A stretch of 64,000 bases of DNA from Vombatus ursinus (GCF_900497805.2 NW_020940358.1:29793665-29857664), one strand, 5' to 3'. Shown: positions 32,126 to 43,500, counted from the first letter of the stretch. Notes: generated from the sequence alone by a model not told the origin. Translations and numbers: made by a program.

Positions 32126-32499
32126 TACCTAGATCCTGATTTATCCTTTCCCAAACTGAGATACTTTCAGGGCCTAAGGAAAAAAAAAAATCTCTTGTTA
32201 TGTAAATTTTTCTACTCTAAGTTATTCCTAGCCTCCATACATTGCCTTGCTTTGTAGCAGGGTACACAAATCTTTATATTGTAAAACCTTTGACTGTACT
32301 TCCAATTAAAAACTAATGTCTAGGAAAAAGGATAGCACTTGAGAATCCTGAACGAGTTGGGAGCTATCCAGCAAAACAAGACTAAAATTTAATTTTTTTA
32401 TTTTGTATACAATATTTTTCCTCTTTTTAGTGTTTGAAAATGTTTATGTTTGTAAAGTTCATAAATTAATCCTAAAAAATAGTTTTTGTTTTAAAAATC

Positions 32500-32700
32500 T
32501 ACCTTTGAGATTTCATTCATTTGGGGAACTCCAGGTATGGAAACTTCTTCCACTTGATGCAGATGGGAAATTTATCTGAAGAAAGTTGACTGGGTCATGG
32601 TCACATATCTAATATGTAGCAAAATCAAAAGTTGAATTCAGGTCTTCCTAATTCCAAGGTTGGTCCTCTATCCACTATTCCACAATGCCTTTCTCAGAAT
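32500..32700 (-). repeat. Long tRNA-class SINE, antisense
   Basis: GAGATTTCATTCATTTGGGG, TTGAATTCAGGTCTTCCTAA and TCTATCCACTATTCCACAAT. Confidence 0.65.
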
Positions 32701-33239
32701 TGGGTTGAGAGAAACTAATTCTAGTTTTTAGTTTTTGTTTTTTGTTTTTTGTTTTTAATGAAAATTTTTATTGCTATATGATTCTTTTGGTCTACCTGTG
32801 CAAGACACAAGTATACTACATAACCAGCCACCAAAGAGAAGAAAATTCTCCATTAGGTATGTCTGTCAAGAGAAACCATCTCCTTCTAATATTTCCTGAA
32901 AGCGTTTATACCAGTCATGTAAAGTAGAAGAGCAGCTGTGGCCTGGAACCAATTAGGTTCCCATTTAGTTATGTTAGGGTTTGTACCCAGGTCACCTTTG
33001 TTGGTATATAATATTAGCTCTGCCCTTCATAATAGAGAGCATAGCTATGATATGCCCTGGGTTTGAAAGATAAAACTTTTCTTTCAAAATTCTGATGAAT
33101 ATTCTGTTTAGTTAATCTATTGCCCTGGTAGTCTATCTTCAGACCTTTTCTGAGGTATAATGAGGTAAAGAATATATATTTGAAAAAACACTATTTTATA
33201 AATGGGGAAATTAAGGCACAGAAGATTCATCTAATTTTT

Positions 33240-33425
33240 ATTTTTTTTGAGGCCTGTGTTGTCAGGGAGCTTCTTGTAAAGAACTTTACCTGCCAAGATC
33301 AGGCTCTTCTCTGCAGTTTACAGTCTTGGACAGTGGCCAAGGGAACACAGCCAGTGTGTGTCCAAGGTGGGACTTGGATCCAGGTCTTCCTGATTCTGTG
33401 GCCAGCTCTCTATCCACTATGCTCA
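33240..33425 (-). repeat. Long tRNA-class SINE fragment, antisense
   Basis: GGGAGCTTCTTGTAAAGAAC, TTGGATCCAGGTCTTCCTGA and CTCTATCCACTATGCTCATG. Confidence 0.65.
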
Positions 33426-33690
33426 TGCACTTTTGTTGTTGTTGTCATTGTTGTTCAGTCCTGGCTGACTCTTCTCGACCCCGTTTGGGATTTTTTTTTG
33501 GCAAGGATAACTGGAGAGGTTTGCCGTTTCCTTCTCCAGCTCATTTTTACGAATGAGGAACTGAGGCAAACAGGGTTAAATGACTTGCCCAGGGTCACAC
33601 AGTAAGTGTCTGAGGCCAGATTTGAACTCAGGAAGATGTCTTCCTGTTTCCAAGCCCAGTGCTCTATTCACTGAGCTATCTAGCTGTCCT
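33426..33690 (-). repeat. RTE-tailed (Mar1-like) SINE, near full length
   Basis: Begins GTTGTTGTTGTCATTGTTGT, CTGGCTGACTCTTCTCGACC, then GTTTGCCGTTTCCTTCTCCA, CTTGCCCAGGGTCACACAGT, and ends TTCACTGAGCTATCTAGCTG. Antisense; abuts the SINE at 33240-33425. Confidence 0.85.
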
Positions 33691-33699
33691 TTTGCAGAA

Positions 33700-33842
33700 A
33701 AAAGACCTTAATAACAAGTTTTACAGAACAAATCATTTTATCAAAGGGATTTGTTCTGTGAAGTTTGGATTCAGTCAGAGGGCTGAACTTGAGGACCTAG
33801 AGGGCCATGTGTGGCCTTGAGACTACAGGTTCCCCACCCCTG
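33700..33842 (+). mobile_element. hAT-type DNA transposon end with internal palindrome
   Basis: ACAGAACAAATC (33723-33734) and its exact complement GATTTGTTCTGT (33748-33759) form a 12-bp hairpin with a 13-nt loop. Then TGTGAAGTTTGGATTCAGTC and the end AGGTTCCCCACCCCTG, which reads in reverse as a hAT-like CAGGGGTGGGGAACCT. Internally deleted, without transposase. Confidence 0.65.
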
Positions 33843-33989
33843 GTCTATACTTTAATTATTGAAGTATTTCTTTGCCAAAGAAAATGATGTTTACACTGTA
33901 AAGGACAGAGCAAAATGGCTAACAGGAACTGAAATCTAAGATGAATGAAGAAATATTAAGTAAACATATTTCTGCTCTCATTGAATAAA

Positions 33990-34260
33990 TGAATGAAAAA
34001 ACCTTTAAACACTATGTGCCAGGCTAAGAGAACTAGAGGTACCCATGGATCCCTATTAGTTACTGGAGATAGTAATGTAAAAATGAGATAGTTCCTGCCC
34101 TGAAGGCATTTTAATAAAGGAGACAACACATATAGGAGAGTGGTGGCCAGGGAAGAAAGTTTTGGTGTGGAGAGTCAGATGTTGAACTCCTTTATAGGGC
34201 AATTGATTGATGTGCTTTTTATAGACTCCATAGTGGTTTTGATTTGATTACTGTGCCTGG
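33990..34260 (+). repeat. Old interspersed repeat fragment
   Basis: AACACTATGTGCCAGGCTAA, GATAGTTCCTGCCCTGAAGG and TTAATAAAGGAGACAACACA match the start of the family at 6455. Confidence 0.5.
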
Positions 34261-34314
34261 AGCAAACAGATGGAAAGTTTGAGGTGGAAAAAATACATAG
34301 TGACAAAATAGATA

Positions 34315-34842
34315 GCAATATATATTGTCCTTCATACCTGGAACTTTCTCCCTCTTCATCTCCACTTCCAGGCTTCCCTAGATTCCTTCAAGTCTCACCT
34401 GAAAGAAACTGTTTCCTAGGGGCAGTGAGGTGGCGCAGTGGATAGAGTACCAGCCTTGAAGTCAGGAGGACCTGAGTTCAAATCCAGCCTCTAACCAAAC
34501 ACTTGACACTTATTACCTGTGTGACCCTGGGCAAATCACTTAACCCCAATTGCCTTAAACAAACAACAAAAAAAGATTGTTTCCTGTCCTTCTTAATCCT
34601 AGTACCTTCATTCTAAGATTATTTCCAGTTTATCTTGTGTACCTTCATTCTAAGATTATTTCCAGTTTATCTTGTGTATATCTTGTTTGTACATAGATTT
34701 TTGCATGTTGTCTCCTCCATTAAATTTCGAGCTCCTTGCAAATGAGGACTGGTTTTGGTTTTTGCCTTTTTTGGATTTCTCTAGTACTTAGCACAGTGCC
34801 TGGAACATAGTAGGAACTTAATAACTGCTAGTTGACTTGATT
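34315..34842 (+). repeat. L2-type LINE 3' end, split by a SINE, with 37-bp duplication
   Basis: CATACCTGGAACTTTCTCCC to AGTCTCACCTGAAAGAAACT lies before the SINE. After it come CTTAGCACAGTGCCTGGAAC and the terminus. A 37-bp unit is repeated in tandem without change at 34602-34638 and 34639-34675. Confidence 0.8.
34418..34573 (+). repeat. tRNA-derived SINE inside L2
   Basis: GGGGCAGTGAGGTGGCGCAG to AACCCCAATTGCCTTAAACA. Flanked by AAACTGTTTCCT (34406-34417) and AGATTGTTTCCT (34574-34585), 10 of 12. Confidence 0.92.
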
Positions 34843-34844
34843 TC

Positions 34845-35510
34845 CCAGGGAAGGAGTTCAAGTCACCAGGCCCAGGCAAAATATATTCCAGAGTGCTAAA
34901 AGAATTAGCAGCTAAATTATTGAACTACTGTCATTAATTTCTGAAAGAACAAGGAGAGCAGGATTAAGGAAGGATAGATGTTCCAAATTTTGAGAGTAGG
35001 AAAGAGATTGGAGACTGTAAACTGTAGGCTGGTGACTTCACTTGACTTTAATTCCTAACAGAATTCTAAAGCATTTTATTGAAGGGTTGGCTTCATCACT
35101 AACAACAGGTCATACCAGACTAATCTCATTTTTTTTTCTTTTTTTTTTTTTTTTTTTTTTTTTTAGTAACCCTTAAACTGGTAGATCAAGTGAATGCTAC
35201 AGATATACTTTATTTAGATTTTAGCAAAACATTTAAAAACATTTACTAAAGTTTCTCAGGCTGTCCTTATCAACAAGGTGAAGAAATGTAGGCTATGTGG
35301 ATTGGAACTAGTTGAAATGGCCTGGCCCAAAGAATAGTCATTAAAGTTCAGGGTCATTGTGGAAAGAATTCTGCAGCTTGGCCATGTATCATTGATTTTA
35401 TCACTGATTTGGTGGATATGTACCATAGTTGGTATCCTTATTTATTTTAGATGACACAAATCTATAAACAGATAAGTACATTCATGATTATTTGAAGAGA
35501 AAGAAAGAGA
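34845..35510 (+). mobile_element. L3/CR1-type LINE reverse-transcriptase fragment
   Basis: The plus strand encodes LVDQVNATDILYLDFSKTFK (about 35174-35235), the A-motif region of CR1/L3 reverse transcriptase (YLDFSKAFD). The upstream CAGGTCATACCAGACTAATC and downstream AGATGACACAAATCT agree. Stops and gaps show it is long dead. A long poly-T (35139-35164) is inserted upstream of the motif. Confidence 0.8.
35139..35164 (+). repeat. Poly-T tract
   Basis: A homopolymer of about 26 T, preceded by TTTTTTTTTCT, within the L3/CR1 fragment. Confidence 0.95.
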
Positions 35511-35845
35511 ACAATTAGGGGGACCAAGAGTGCTTTCCATCAGATGTAGCACATGAGCTTAGCCTTGAAGGAAGCAAAAGCTCCCAAGAGGTGAGGGTAA
35601 AGAAGCGGTGAATGACAGGCACCGGTGTACCTGGACAAAGGCAGGGAGGCAAAAGAAGGAACACTTGGTCAAAAAGCAAATACGCCAATTTGGCTGGAAT
35701 GCTGAATGTGTGGAGAGCAATATTATGAAGTAATTCTGGAAGAACAGGCCTAGGACAGAGGCCAAACTGAGGCATTTCTGTTTTATATTAACAATAATAA
35801 GGAGCCACTAGAGGTTTTGATTAGAGGAGTGACCTGAGAATTGTT

Positions 35846-36085
35846 TTAATTTGCATTTCTCCAATCAATAGTGAGTTAGTTTTTCATATGGATATAGATA
35901 GCTTTGATTACTTCATCTGAAAACTGATCATATCTTTTGCTCATTTATCAGTTGGGAAATGGCTCTTATTTTTATAAATTTGACTCAGTTCTCTATATGT
36001 TTGAGAAATGAGGCCTTTATCAGAGGAACTTGCTTCAAAATTTTTTTCATAGTTATTATTGCTATTACTATTACTATTGCTCCAT
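35846..36085 (-). mobile_element. L1 ORF2 fragment, antisense
   Basis: TTTAATTTGCATTTCTCCAA, CATTTATCAGTTGGGAAATG and TGAGGCCTTTATCAGAGGAA are the antisense of the L1 ORF2 C-terminal region, compare 36820-36990 on the plus strand. Confidence 0.75.
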
Positions 36086-36439
36086 CCTGTTCCCCCCCTT
36101 GTTCATTGTATTCTCTCTCTCCTTTCACCCTATCTTAGAGGAACAACCTGGTAAGATGATGATTATCTTGGCATCTGTGTGGAGGATGGGATGGAAGAGA
36201 AGAGACTCTGGAGTTGGGGAGTCCAGTTAGGCTGTTTCAATAGTCCAGGTTAAGTATGATAATTACCTGAACTATTGTGGTGGCTTTGTGAATGTGGGGA
36301 ACGGGAAAGATGTGAAGACTGGTGAAGTAAAACATCCAGACTTGGGGTGAAGGAGGGAAGATTTAAGGATAAAATGCAAGGTTTTGTAGACCTGGGTGAC
36401 TAGAAGTATGGTGTTAGCCTTAACAGAAATGTGAAGTAA

Positions 36440-37876
36440 AGACTCCAGCTTCTGGGGTAAGAACTCACTATTTAACAAAAACTGCTGGGAAAACTGGAAA
36501 ATAGTATGGGAGAAACTAGGCAAAGATTAACATCTCACACCCTATACCAAGATAAAGTCAAAATGAGTACATGATTTAAATATAAAGACTGATACTATTA
36601 GCAAATTAGAAGAGCAAGGAATAGTTTATCTTTCAAATCTATGGAGAATGGAAGAATTTATGACCAGACGAGATAGAGAACATTATGAAATGCAAAATGG
36701 TTGCCTTTGATTACATTGAATTGAAAAGTTTTTGTACAAACAAAGCCAATGTAACCGAGATTGGAAGGGAAGCAGAAAGCTGGGAAACAATTTTTACAGC
36801 CAGTGTCTCTGATAGAGGCCTCATTTCTAAAATATATAGAGAACTGAGTCGAATTTATAGGCATACAAGTCATTCCTCAATTGATAAATGGTCAAAGGAC
36901 ATGAATAGGCAGTTTTCAGAGGAAGAAATTAAAGCTATCTATAGTTATATGAAAAAATGTTCTAAATTACTATTGATTAGAGAAATGCAAATCAAAATAA
37001 CTATGAGGTACCACATCACACCTATCAGATTGGCTAACATGACAAAACAAGACAATGATAAATGTTGGAGAAGATGTGGAAAAATTGGAATACTAATACA
37101 ATGTTGGTAGAGTTGTGAACTGATCCAACCATTCTGGAGAACAATTTGGAACTATGCCCAAAGGGCTATAAAACTGCATGCCCTTTGACCCAGCAATAAC
37201 ACTACTAGGTCTGTATCTCAATGGGATCATAAAAAAGGGAAAAGGACTCATGCGTACAAAAATTTTTACAGCAGCTCTTTGTGTAGTGGTAAAGAACTGG
37301 AAATTGAAGGGATGCCCATCGATTGGGGAATGGCTGAACGAGTTGTGGTATATGAATGTAATGGAATACTATTGTGCTATAAAAAGTGATGAGTGGACAG
37401 ACTTCAAAAAAACCTGGAAAGACATAGATGCTGAGTGAAATGAGCAGAACCAGGAGAACATTGTACACAGTAACAGCCACATTGTACAATGACTGACTTT
37501 GATAGACTTGGCTCTTCTCAGCAATGCAAGGATTTAAGATAACTCTAAAAGACTCACAATGGAAAACGTTATCCACATCCAGAAAAAGAATCACGTAGTC
37601 TGAATGCAGATGGAAGCATACTATTTGCTTTCCTTTTGTTTTATTTCTTATTTCTCGAGGTTCCTCCCATTAGTTCTAATTCTTATTTATATCATGGCTA
37701 ATATGAAAAATGCTTAATATGAATGATTAAATAGAGCCTATATCAGATTGCATGAAATCTTGGGGAGGAAGGGGGGGTATTTAAAACTCAGAAAAAAAAT
37801 TTAAAACCCAAAATCTTATGGAGGTGAATGTTGAAAACTAAAAGTAAATTATTTTTAAAAATAAAATAAAAAAACA
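36440..37876 (+). mobile_element. L1, 5'-truncated, ORF2 C-terminus and 3' UTR
   Basis: Encodes two open pieces of the L1 ORF2p C-terminal region: 36685-37110 (MNRQFSEEEIKAIYSYMKKC, REMQIKITMRYHITPIRLAN, CWRRCGKIGILIQCW) and 37178-37438 (ECNGILLCYK-type context, WLNELWYMNVMEYYCAIKSD). The frame shifts between them and the reverse-transcriptase and endonuclease domains are absent, so it is inactive. The 3' end is A-rich (AAAATAAAATAAAAAAACAT). AAATGTGA occurs at both ends (about 36428 and 37876), a likely target duplication. Confidence 0.9.
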
Positions 37877-37899
37877 TAAATGTGACATTTGGAGCAATG

Positions 37900-40563
37900 G
37901 AATTTTTTTTAATCTTTTTTTTTTAACATCAGGAATCTTTATTTTTTTTAACATGTGTTTTTAAAACTTTGGGTTACAAATTTTCTCCCTCTCCCCCTCC
38001 CCACCCACCCTCATTGAAAAGGCAAGCATCTCGATACAGGTTATAGATGTGTAGTCATGCAGAACACTTCCATAGTAATCATGTTGTGAAAAACTAAGTA
38101 TGTTTCCCTTCATCCTATCCTACCCTCCATTTATTCTATTCTCTCTTTTGACCCTGTCCCTTCTCAGGAGTGTTTGCTTCTGATTATCCGCTCCCCGAAT
38201 CTGCCCTCTCCTCTATCAACCCTGTGCTCTCTTGTCCTCTTACCCCCGTATTTTCCTGTAGGGTAAGATAGATTTCCACACCCCATTGTGTATGTTATTT
38301 CCTCCTTCAGCCAGATCCTATGAGAATAAGATTCATTCATTCCCTCTCACCTTCCCTCATTTCCCCTCCACTGTAAAGGCCTTTTCTTGTTTGTTTCATG
38401 TGAGATAATTTACCCCATTCTACTTCTCCCTTTCTCCTTCTCCCAGTATAATCCTCTCTCACCCCTTAATTTTATGTTCCAGATATCACCCCTTCATCTT
38501 CAACTCACCCTGTGCCCTCTATCTATCTATCTATATATATACATACATATAATTTTTTCCCTACCACTACCCTAATACTGACAAAGGACTTATAAGTTAC
38601 AAATATCTTCCCATGCAGGAATGTAAACAGTTCAACCTTAATAAGTCTCTTATGATTTCTCTTTCCTGTTTACCTCTTCCATGTTTCACTTGAGTCTTGT
38701 ATTTGAAAGTCAAATTTTATATTCAACTCTGGTCTTTTCCCTCAGGAAGCTTGAAAGTCCCCTATTTCATTGAATGACCATTTTTCACCCTGAAGGATTA
38801 TACTCAGTTTTGCTGGGTAGGTGATTCTTGGTTGTAATCCTGTCTCCTTTGCCCTCCAGAATATCATACTCCATGCCCTCCTGTCCCTTAATGTAGAATC
38901 TGCTGAATCCTGTGTTATCCTGATTGTGTTTCCACAATACTTGAATTGTTTCTTCCTGGCTGCCTGCAATATTTTCTCCTTGACCTGGGAATTCTGGAAT
39001 TTGGCTACAATATTCCTAGGAGTTTTCCTTTGGGGATCTCTTTCAGGAGGTGATCGATGGATTCTTTCCATTTCTATTTTGCCCTCTGGTTCTAAAATAC
39101 CAGGGCAGTTTTCCTTGATAAATTCTTGAAAGATGATGTCTAGGCTCTTTTTTTGATCATGGCTTTCAGATAGTCCAATAATTTTTAAGTTCTCTCTCCT
39201 GGATCTATTTTCCAGTTTAGTTGTTTTTCCAGTGGGATATTTCACATTCTCTTCTATTTTTTCATTCTTTTGGATTAGTTTTACAGTGCCTTGATTTCTC
39301 ATATTATTGCTAGCTTCCAATTGCTCCATTCTAATTTTTAAAGAAATATTTTCTACAGTAAACTCTTGGACTTCCTTTTTCATTTGGCCAATTTTGCTTT
39401 TTAGGCCATTCTTCTCATTGGCTTTTTGGACCTCTCTTGCCATTTGGGTTAGGCTACTTTTTTAAGGTGTTATTTTCTTCAGTACTTTTTTGGGTCTCCT
39501 TTAGCATTACTCTCAGTTTTTCCTCTACTTCTCTTGCTTGCTTCTCAAAATCCTTTTTGAGCTCTTCCATGGCCTGGGACCAATTCATATTTTTCTTGGA
39601 GGTTTGGATGTAGGAGCTTTGGCTTAGTTGTCTTCTTCTGGTTGTATGTTTTGATCTTCTTTGTCACCAAAGTAAGATAATATAGTCTGACTCTTTTTGT
39701 GCTGCTTGCTCATGATCCCAGCCAATTACTTGAGTTATAAACTCTGCTCAGGTAGGAGTCTGTTTCCAGTGTGGAGAATGTACTGTCCCAAGCTTCAGGG
39801 GTTTTGTGCAGCTGTTTTGAGAGCTACTTCTAGGGACCTGTAAATTTTCAGTTCTTCCACGGTGCTATGATCAAGGGCAAGGTGTTTACTCCTTTCCTGG
39901 CCTGTGCTGTGCTCTATGAGTGACCACAAGAACTCTTATCTGTCTTGGAACTGTGAGGAGGATTTCCTCTCAAGTGCCACAACAAGCGCCACCATGCCAG
40001 TGCTCTTCCTCAACCCCGGACTGCCACCCAGAACTGTGACCCAGATCCAAGCATGGGCAAAGCAAGAGAATCCTGCACCAGCAGAGAGATCCTTGCAATC
40101 CCCCTCTCATCAGCCTCTAGATTCCCCCTCAGTCTGTGGGCTGGAAGCTCTAAAGGCAGCCGTCGCCCCAGGGCCAAGTTCCAGAATGGGGCTGGGACCT
40201 TGTGCTTCTCTCTCACTGCAGAAACAGACTTTTCCCACTGACCTTCTAAGTTGTCTTTGGCATTCATGGGTTGAGAAGTCTGGAAACAGCTACAGCTGCC
40301 TGTGATTCTGTCCTCTGAAGCCTGCTCCAGGTTCACTGTGGCCTGTGTGCCCACGCCAAACTGCGCTCCTCTCCCACCCCTGCGCAATATACCTTTCCAA
40401 TCAACCATCCAGGTTGTCTTGGATAGGAAATGTGTTTCACTATGTCTTTTTGTGGGTTCTGCTTCTTTAGAATTTGTTTAGAGCCATTTTTTATAGGTAT
40501 TTGGAGGGGTTTGGGGGAGAGCTCAAGCAAGTCACTGCTTTTGCCATCTTGACTCCGCCCCCC
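37900..40563 (-). mobile_element. HAL1 (half-L1) element, ORF1 only
   Basis: Minus-strand element of about 2.66 kb with a 5' leader (40563-39714), an ORF1 region starting at ATG 39713 (MSKQHKKSQTILSYF) and a 3' region of about 0.84 kb ending in an A-rich tail. No ORF2 is present between ORF1 and the tail, which defines HAL1-type elements. The intact ORF1 part is 233 codons (39443-38742): coiled coil, RRM-like segment (RRENLKIIGLSESH) and C-terminal domain (RIHRSPPERD, PRNIVAKFQN, ILQGEKWSFNEIGDF). Upstream of it two stops and a frame change break ORF1. The 3' tail resembles the L1 3' UTR (GCAAGCATCTCGATACAGG in antisense). Confidence 0.8.
38517..38552 (+). repeat. CTAT/TATA/CATA simple repeat
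   Basis: TCTATCTATCTATCTATATA followed by TATACATACATAT, inside the HAL1 3' region. Confidence 0.9.
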
Positions 40564-40959
40564 CCAACAGGGTATTTAAGGCTCTGGTTTAGACATGTTA
40601 AATTTGAGGTGCTTGTGGAATATCTCTTTGGAGAAGTGATATGGGACTGGACCTCAGGAGAAATACAAGGCCTGGATATACAGATTTGGTAGTCATCTGC
40701 ATATAGGTGATAATTGAACCTATGGAAGTTGATAATCTCAACAAGAGAAAGGGACCCAGGATAGAGCCTTGGAGGGATACCCAATGTAACAGTCATCACA
40801 CATTATAATATATGATTTTGCATGAATATGAAATAGGATAGGTAGATAAATTAATTTTGAGGGTGAAAGGGAAGAGAAAGTTTAGGTCTTGGGATAAAGA
40901 TTCAAAAAATAGTGTAAGCTAGAAAATTTGTGTCTATTAATGATATCAAATTTAGAAGA

Positions 40960-41690
40960 GATGAATGTAAAAGCTTGTACTTAGGTTCAGAAAATCAACT
41001 TTATAAGTACAAGATAGGAACATTAATGGAAAAGTTAATTTCACTTCTCAGAAGGGCTACCATTGTCAATCATCCAAAGGAGAGTCTTATACCTTGACTG
41101 ATAATAACTGACAGTGCCTTTATAATCTCCTAAGAATATAACATTTTGTCCCTCTTAGGACAGAACTCTGATCAAGATTTATTTACTCTGTAATTTTCCC
41201 CCCTCTTTTTTTTTTCTAAAGATCTTAGAGGAATGATCTTAGCTTTCTGTATCTGGTCTCTTTTCTTTAATCTCCATATGAAAATTCTGAGAATTTCTGG
41301 AGCCCATTTCATAATCCCAGGATTTTGCTTAGAGTTCTCTCAGAGCACATGCTCAGGGATTGAAAGGGCACGATTCTTTTTTCCTAAGGCATCATGGTAT
41401 GGTAAGAAGAGTACAGTGCTGGAACATTGCATCCCCTTCCCTTTCAGGAGCCCAAATTTCTCCCTGTAATTTGGACAAACTGGGTCTACAGAACTTCAAG
41501 TGCAGAGGGTAGACAGCAAGGATGTATCCTACTTCAGTGGAAACTTAAGTTTTTATCTTTTGTAAAATTAGCCTCCTACCCATCCTAGGCTCTTGAACAT
41601 ATGGGACCCCACAGAGTCAGAAGAAGTAAGTCTACTCCCTCCAAACCCCTTCCCAAAGTTTACTGACTTTTCCCAAGTTATTCTCTTCCC
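40960..41690. other. Intergenic DNA, nothing recognised
   Basis: No gene or clear repeat family is recognised. Confidence 0.4.
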
Positions 41691-41815
41691 CATTAGACTG
41701 TGAGCTCTTTGGGAGAAGAGATGGTCTTCATCCTTTCTTTGTATCTCCAGTGCTTACTACATGATCTCCAAACATATGTCTGGCACATAGTAGGCACTGA
41801 TCACTTGGCAGCCAA
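41690..41815 (+). repeat. L2-type 3' tail
   Basis: CCCATTAGACTGTGAGCTCT, TTTGTATCTCCAGTGCTTAC and CTGGCACATAGTAGGCACTG. Confidence 0.75.
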
Positions 41816-41846
41816 GGCAGCCAGAGTGTGGGGAGATTCTTGTCTT

Positions 41847-41861
41847 GACCACTAGATGGCA
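41847..41861 (+). promoter_or_regulatory. CTCF-core-like site
   Basis: GACCACTAGATGGCA fits the central part of the CTCF motif (CCACNAGRTGGCA form). It sits between the two genes. Binding is inferred only. Confidence 0.35.
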
Positions 41862-41869
41862 ATCTTTTA

Positions 41870-42700
41870 GTCACAATTAATAGTGTGTAGTTGTCTCACT
41901 GACCCTTCTGTTATAGGGCTAAAAAATAATCTTGGCATCCTTTGGAGATTTGGAGAATAAAGGAGATCTGTAGTCATAGCCCACAGGTAACTGTTACCAA
42001 TGTTTCTAGGTTGTTTTTTGTTTTGTTTTGTTTTATTTTTAAGGCCAGGTGTGCCCATGGTTTGTGTGGAAGTTGTTTTGTGGATCATAGGGTTTCAGCA
42101 CTGTAAGAGAGGTTCTGGGGACCTGCCAAGGAAGCTCCAGGAGTACCTGACTAAGACAAGGTAGACCTCAGGGATTTTACTCAGCAGTTCTGATAACAAC
42201 AATCACTGGTGCCTAAATGGATGCTTTTGAATGAATTGTAGATCTAGGGAAACCAATTAAAATGTAAGGGTATTAGGGAGACACTGAATGTTTTTGTTCA
42301 GTATCCCATGGGATAAATCATATTGTAATTTCTTCCACATATTTATGTACATATTTCCATTTAGCCTAGGAAGAACTCACTAAAATTTGCAACTTTAAAA
42401 GATGTCATAAAAGATCTAAACCTCTTTTTTTTTTTTTCCAAAGACAGGAATTACATTTTGTTTGAGTATTTCTCCACTATCCTTGAGAAAGAACTTAGTT
42501 CAATGATCATTTTATAGTTTTACTACTACATGAATAGAAACTACAAGTAGCCATTTTTCTTTGCCATGATGATGGTCATCATGAAGTCTGGAGTGCTTTT
42601 ACAGCTGGCATAAAGGATTGGATGGTGAGTAGCAGTTGTCTTTCAGTGGTACAGCTGTAGCTGCATTGTGGATAGCCCTTTCCATCTCAACACTTGCTTC
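41870..42700. other. Intergenic DNA, nothing recognised
   Basis: No convincing gene or repeat family. It contains T-rich runs (42005-42040, 42424-42438). Confidence 0.4.
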
Positions 42701-42704
42701 CATA

Positions 42705-43260
42705 TGGAGGCAGCATGGCACAGTGGAAAGCACATTGATTTAGAGTCAGAGGGCCTGGGTTCAAATCCCAGCTCTACCATTCAATATCTGTGTAACCTTG
42801 GGCCAATAATACCTTCCTTGAGCCTTTTTATTCATCTGTAAAACGAAGGGGTTGGAATAGATGTCCTCCCACAAAACACTGGAGTAAGAAAGGGCTTTAA
42901 AGGGTACCTCCTTTTCCTGACAAGGAAATTGATGGCCACAGAAGTTGTTAATTTTCCTAAGATCAAACAACTGGTTTGTGGCATAGTTGGGTCTGGAACC
43001 CAAGGTCTGATGATATAATTTTGATTAAACCACACTCTTTATTTTGAGAAGGTCTTATTAGGTAAACATATGATGTTTATACTTCCCTACTCCATTAGTA
43101 GCTTCTCATCCAATAGGTGGTATAGTGGATAAAGTACAAGACTTGGGAGTAGGGAAGGGCTGAGTTTCAATCCTTACAGTTACTAGCTGTGTGACCTTGA
43201 ACAAATCACTACTCAACTTCCCTGTGCCTTAGTTTGCAGACATTAAGGGAATGAATACTG
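42705..43260. repeat. Cluster of three MIR-type SINEs
   Basis: Sense copy 42706-42872 (GGCAGCATGGCACAGTGGAA, CTGGGTTCAAATCCCAGCTC), antisense fragment 42875-43040 (GACAAGGAAATTGATGGCCA), and sense copy 43105-43255 (GTGGTATAGTGGATAAAGTA, TAGCTGTGTGACCTTGAACA). Confidence 0.75.
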
Positions 43261-43500
43261 TTTTAGAATGAATTTGGAACTAAGGCAACAGTGTCTATTG
43301 TGGATTTAAAGACATCCAAGACCCAAAGTTGAGTTATTCATTTCTCATCTGTGTAAAGTGTTAACAGATTTACTGAGGAGTATTTAGTAATTAGAGGAGT
43401 AGAGAACTTTTGTTTTCTTTGCATATTAATTGCTTACTCTATTAGGTAATTTCTTTTCTTTTATTTTCTTCTATGTGTAAAAGCTACAAGTTTAAGAACT

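Larger units (their letters stand above)
35515..40960 (+). repeat. Old interspersed repeat split by three LINE insertions
   Basis: Pieces at 35515-35845, about 36130-36440, 37876-37900 and 40563-40800 read in one order and orientation (TTTGGCTGGAATGCTGAATG, AATAATAAGGAGCCACTAGA, CAGTTAGGCTGTTTCAATAG, TTAGACATGTTAAATTTGAG, TGGTAGTCATCTGCATATAG, GACCCAGGATAGAGCCTTGG). Insertions: antisense L1 (35846-36085), sense L1 (36440-37876) and antisense HAL1 (37900-40563). The 40800-40960 end is less sure. Confidence 0.7.
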
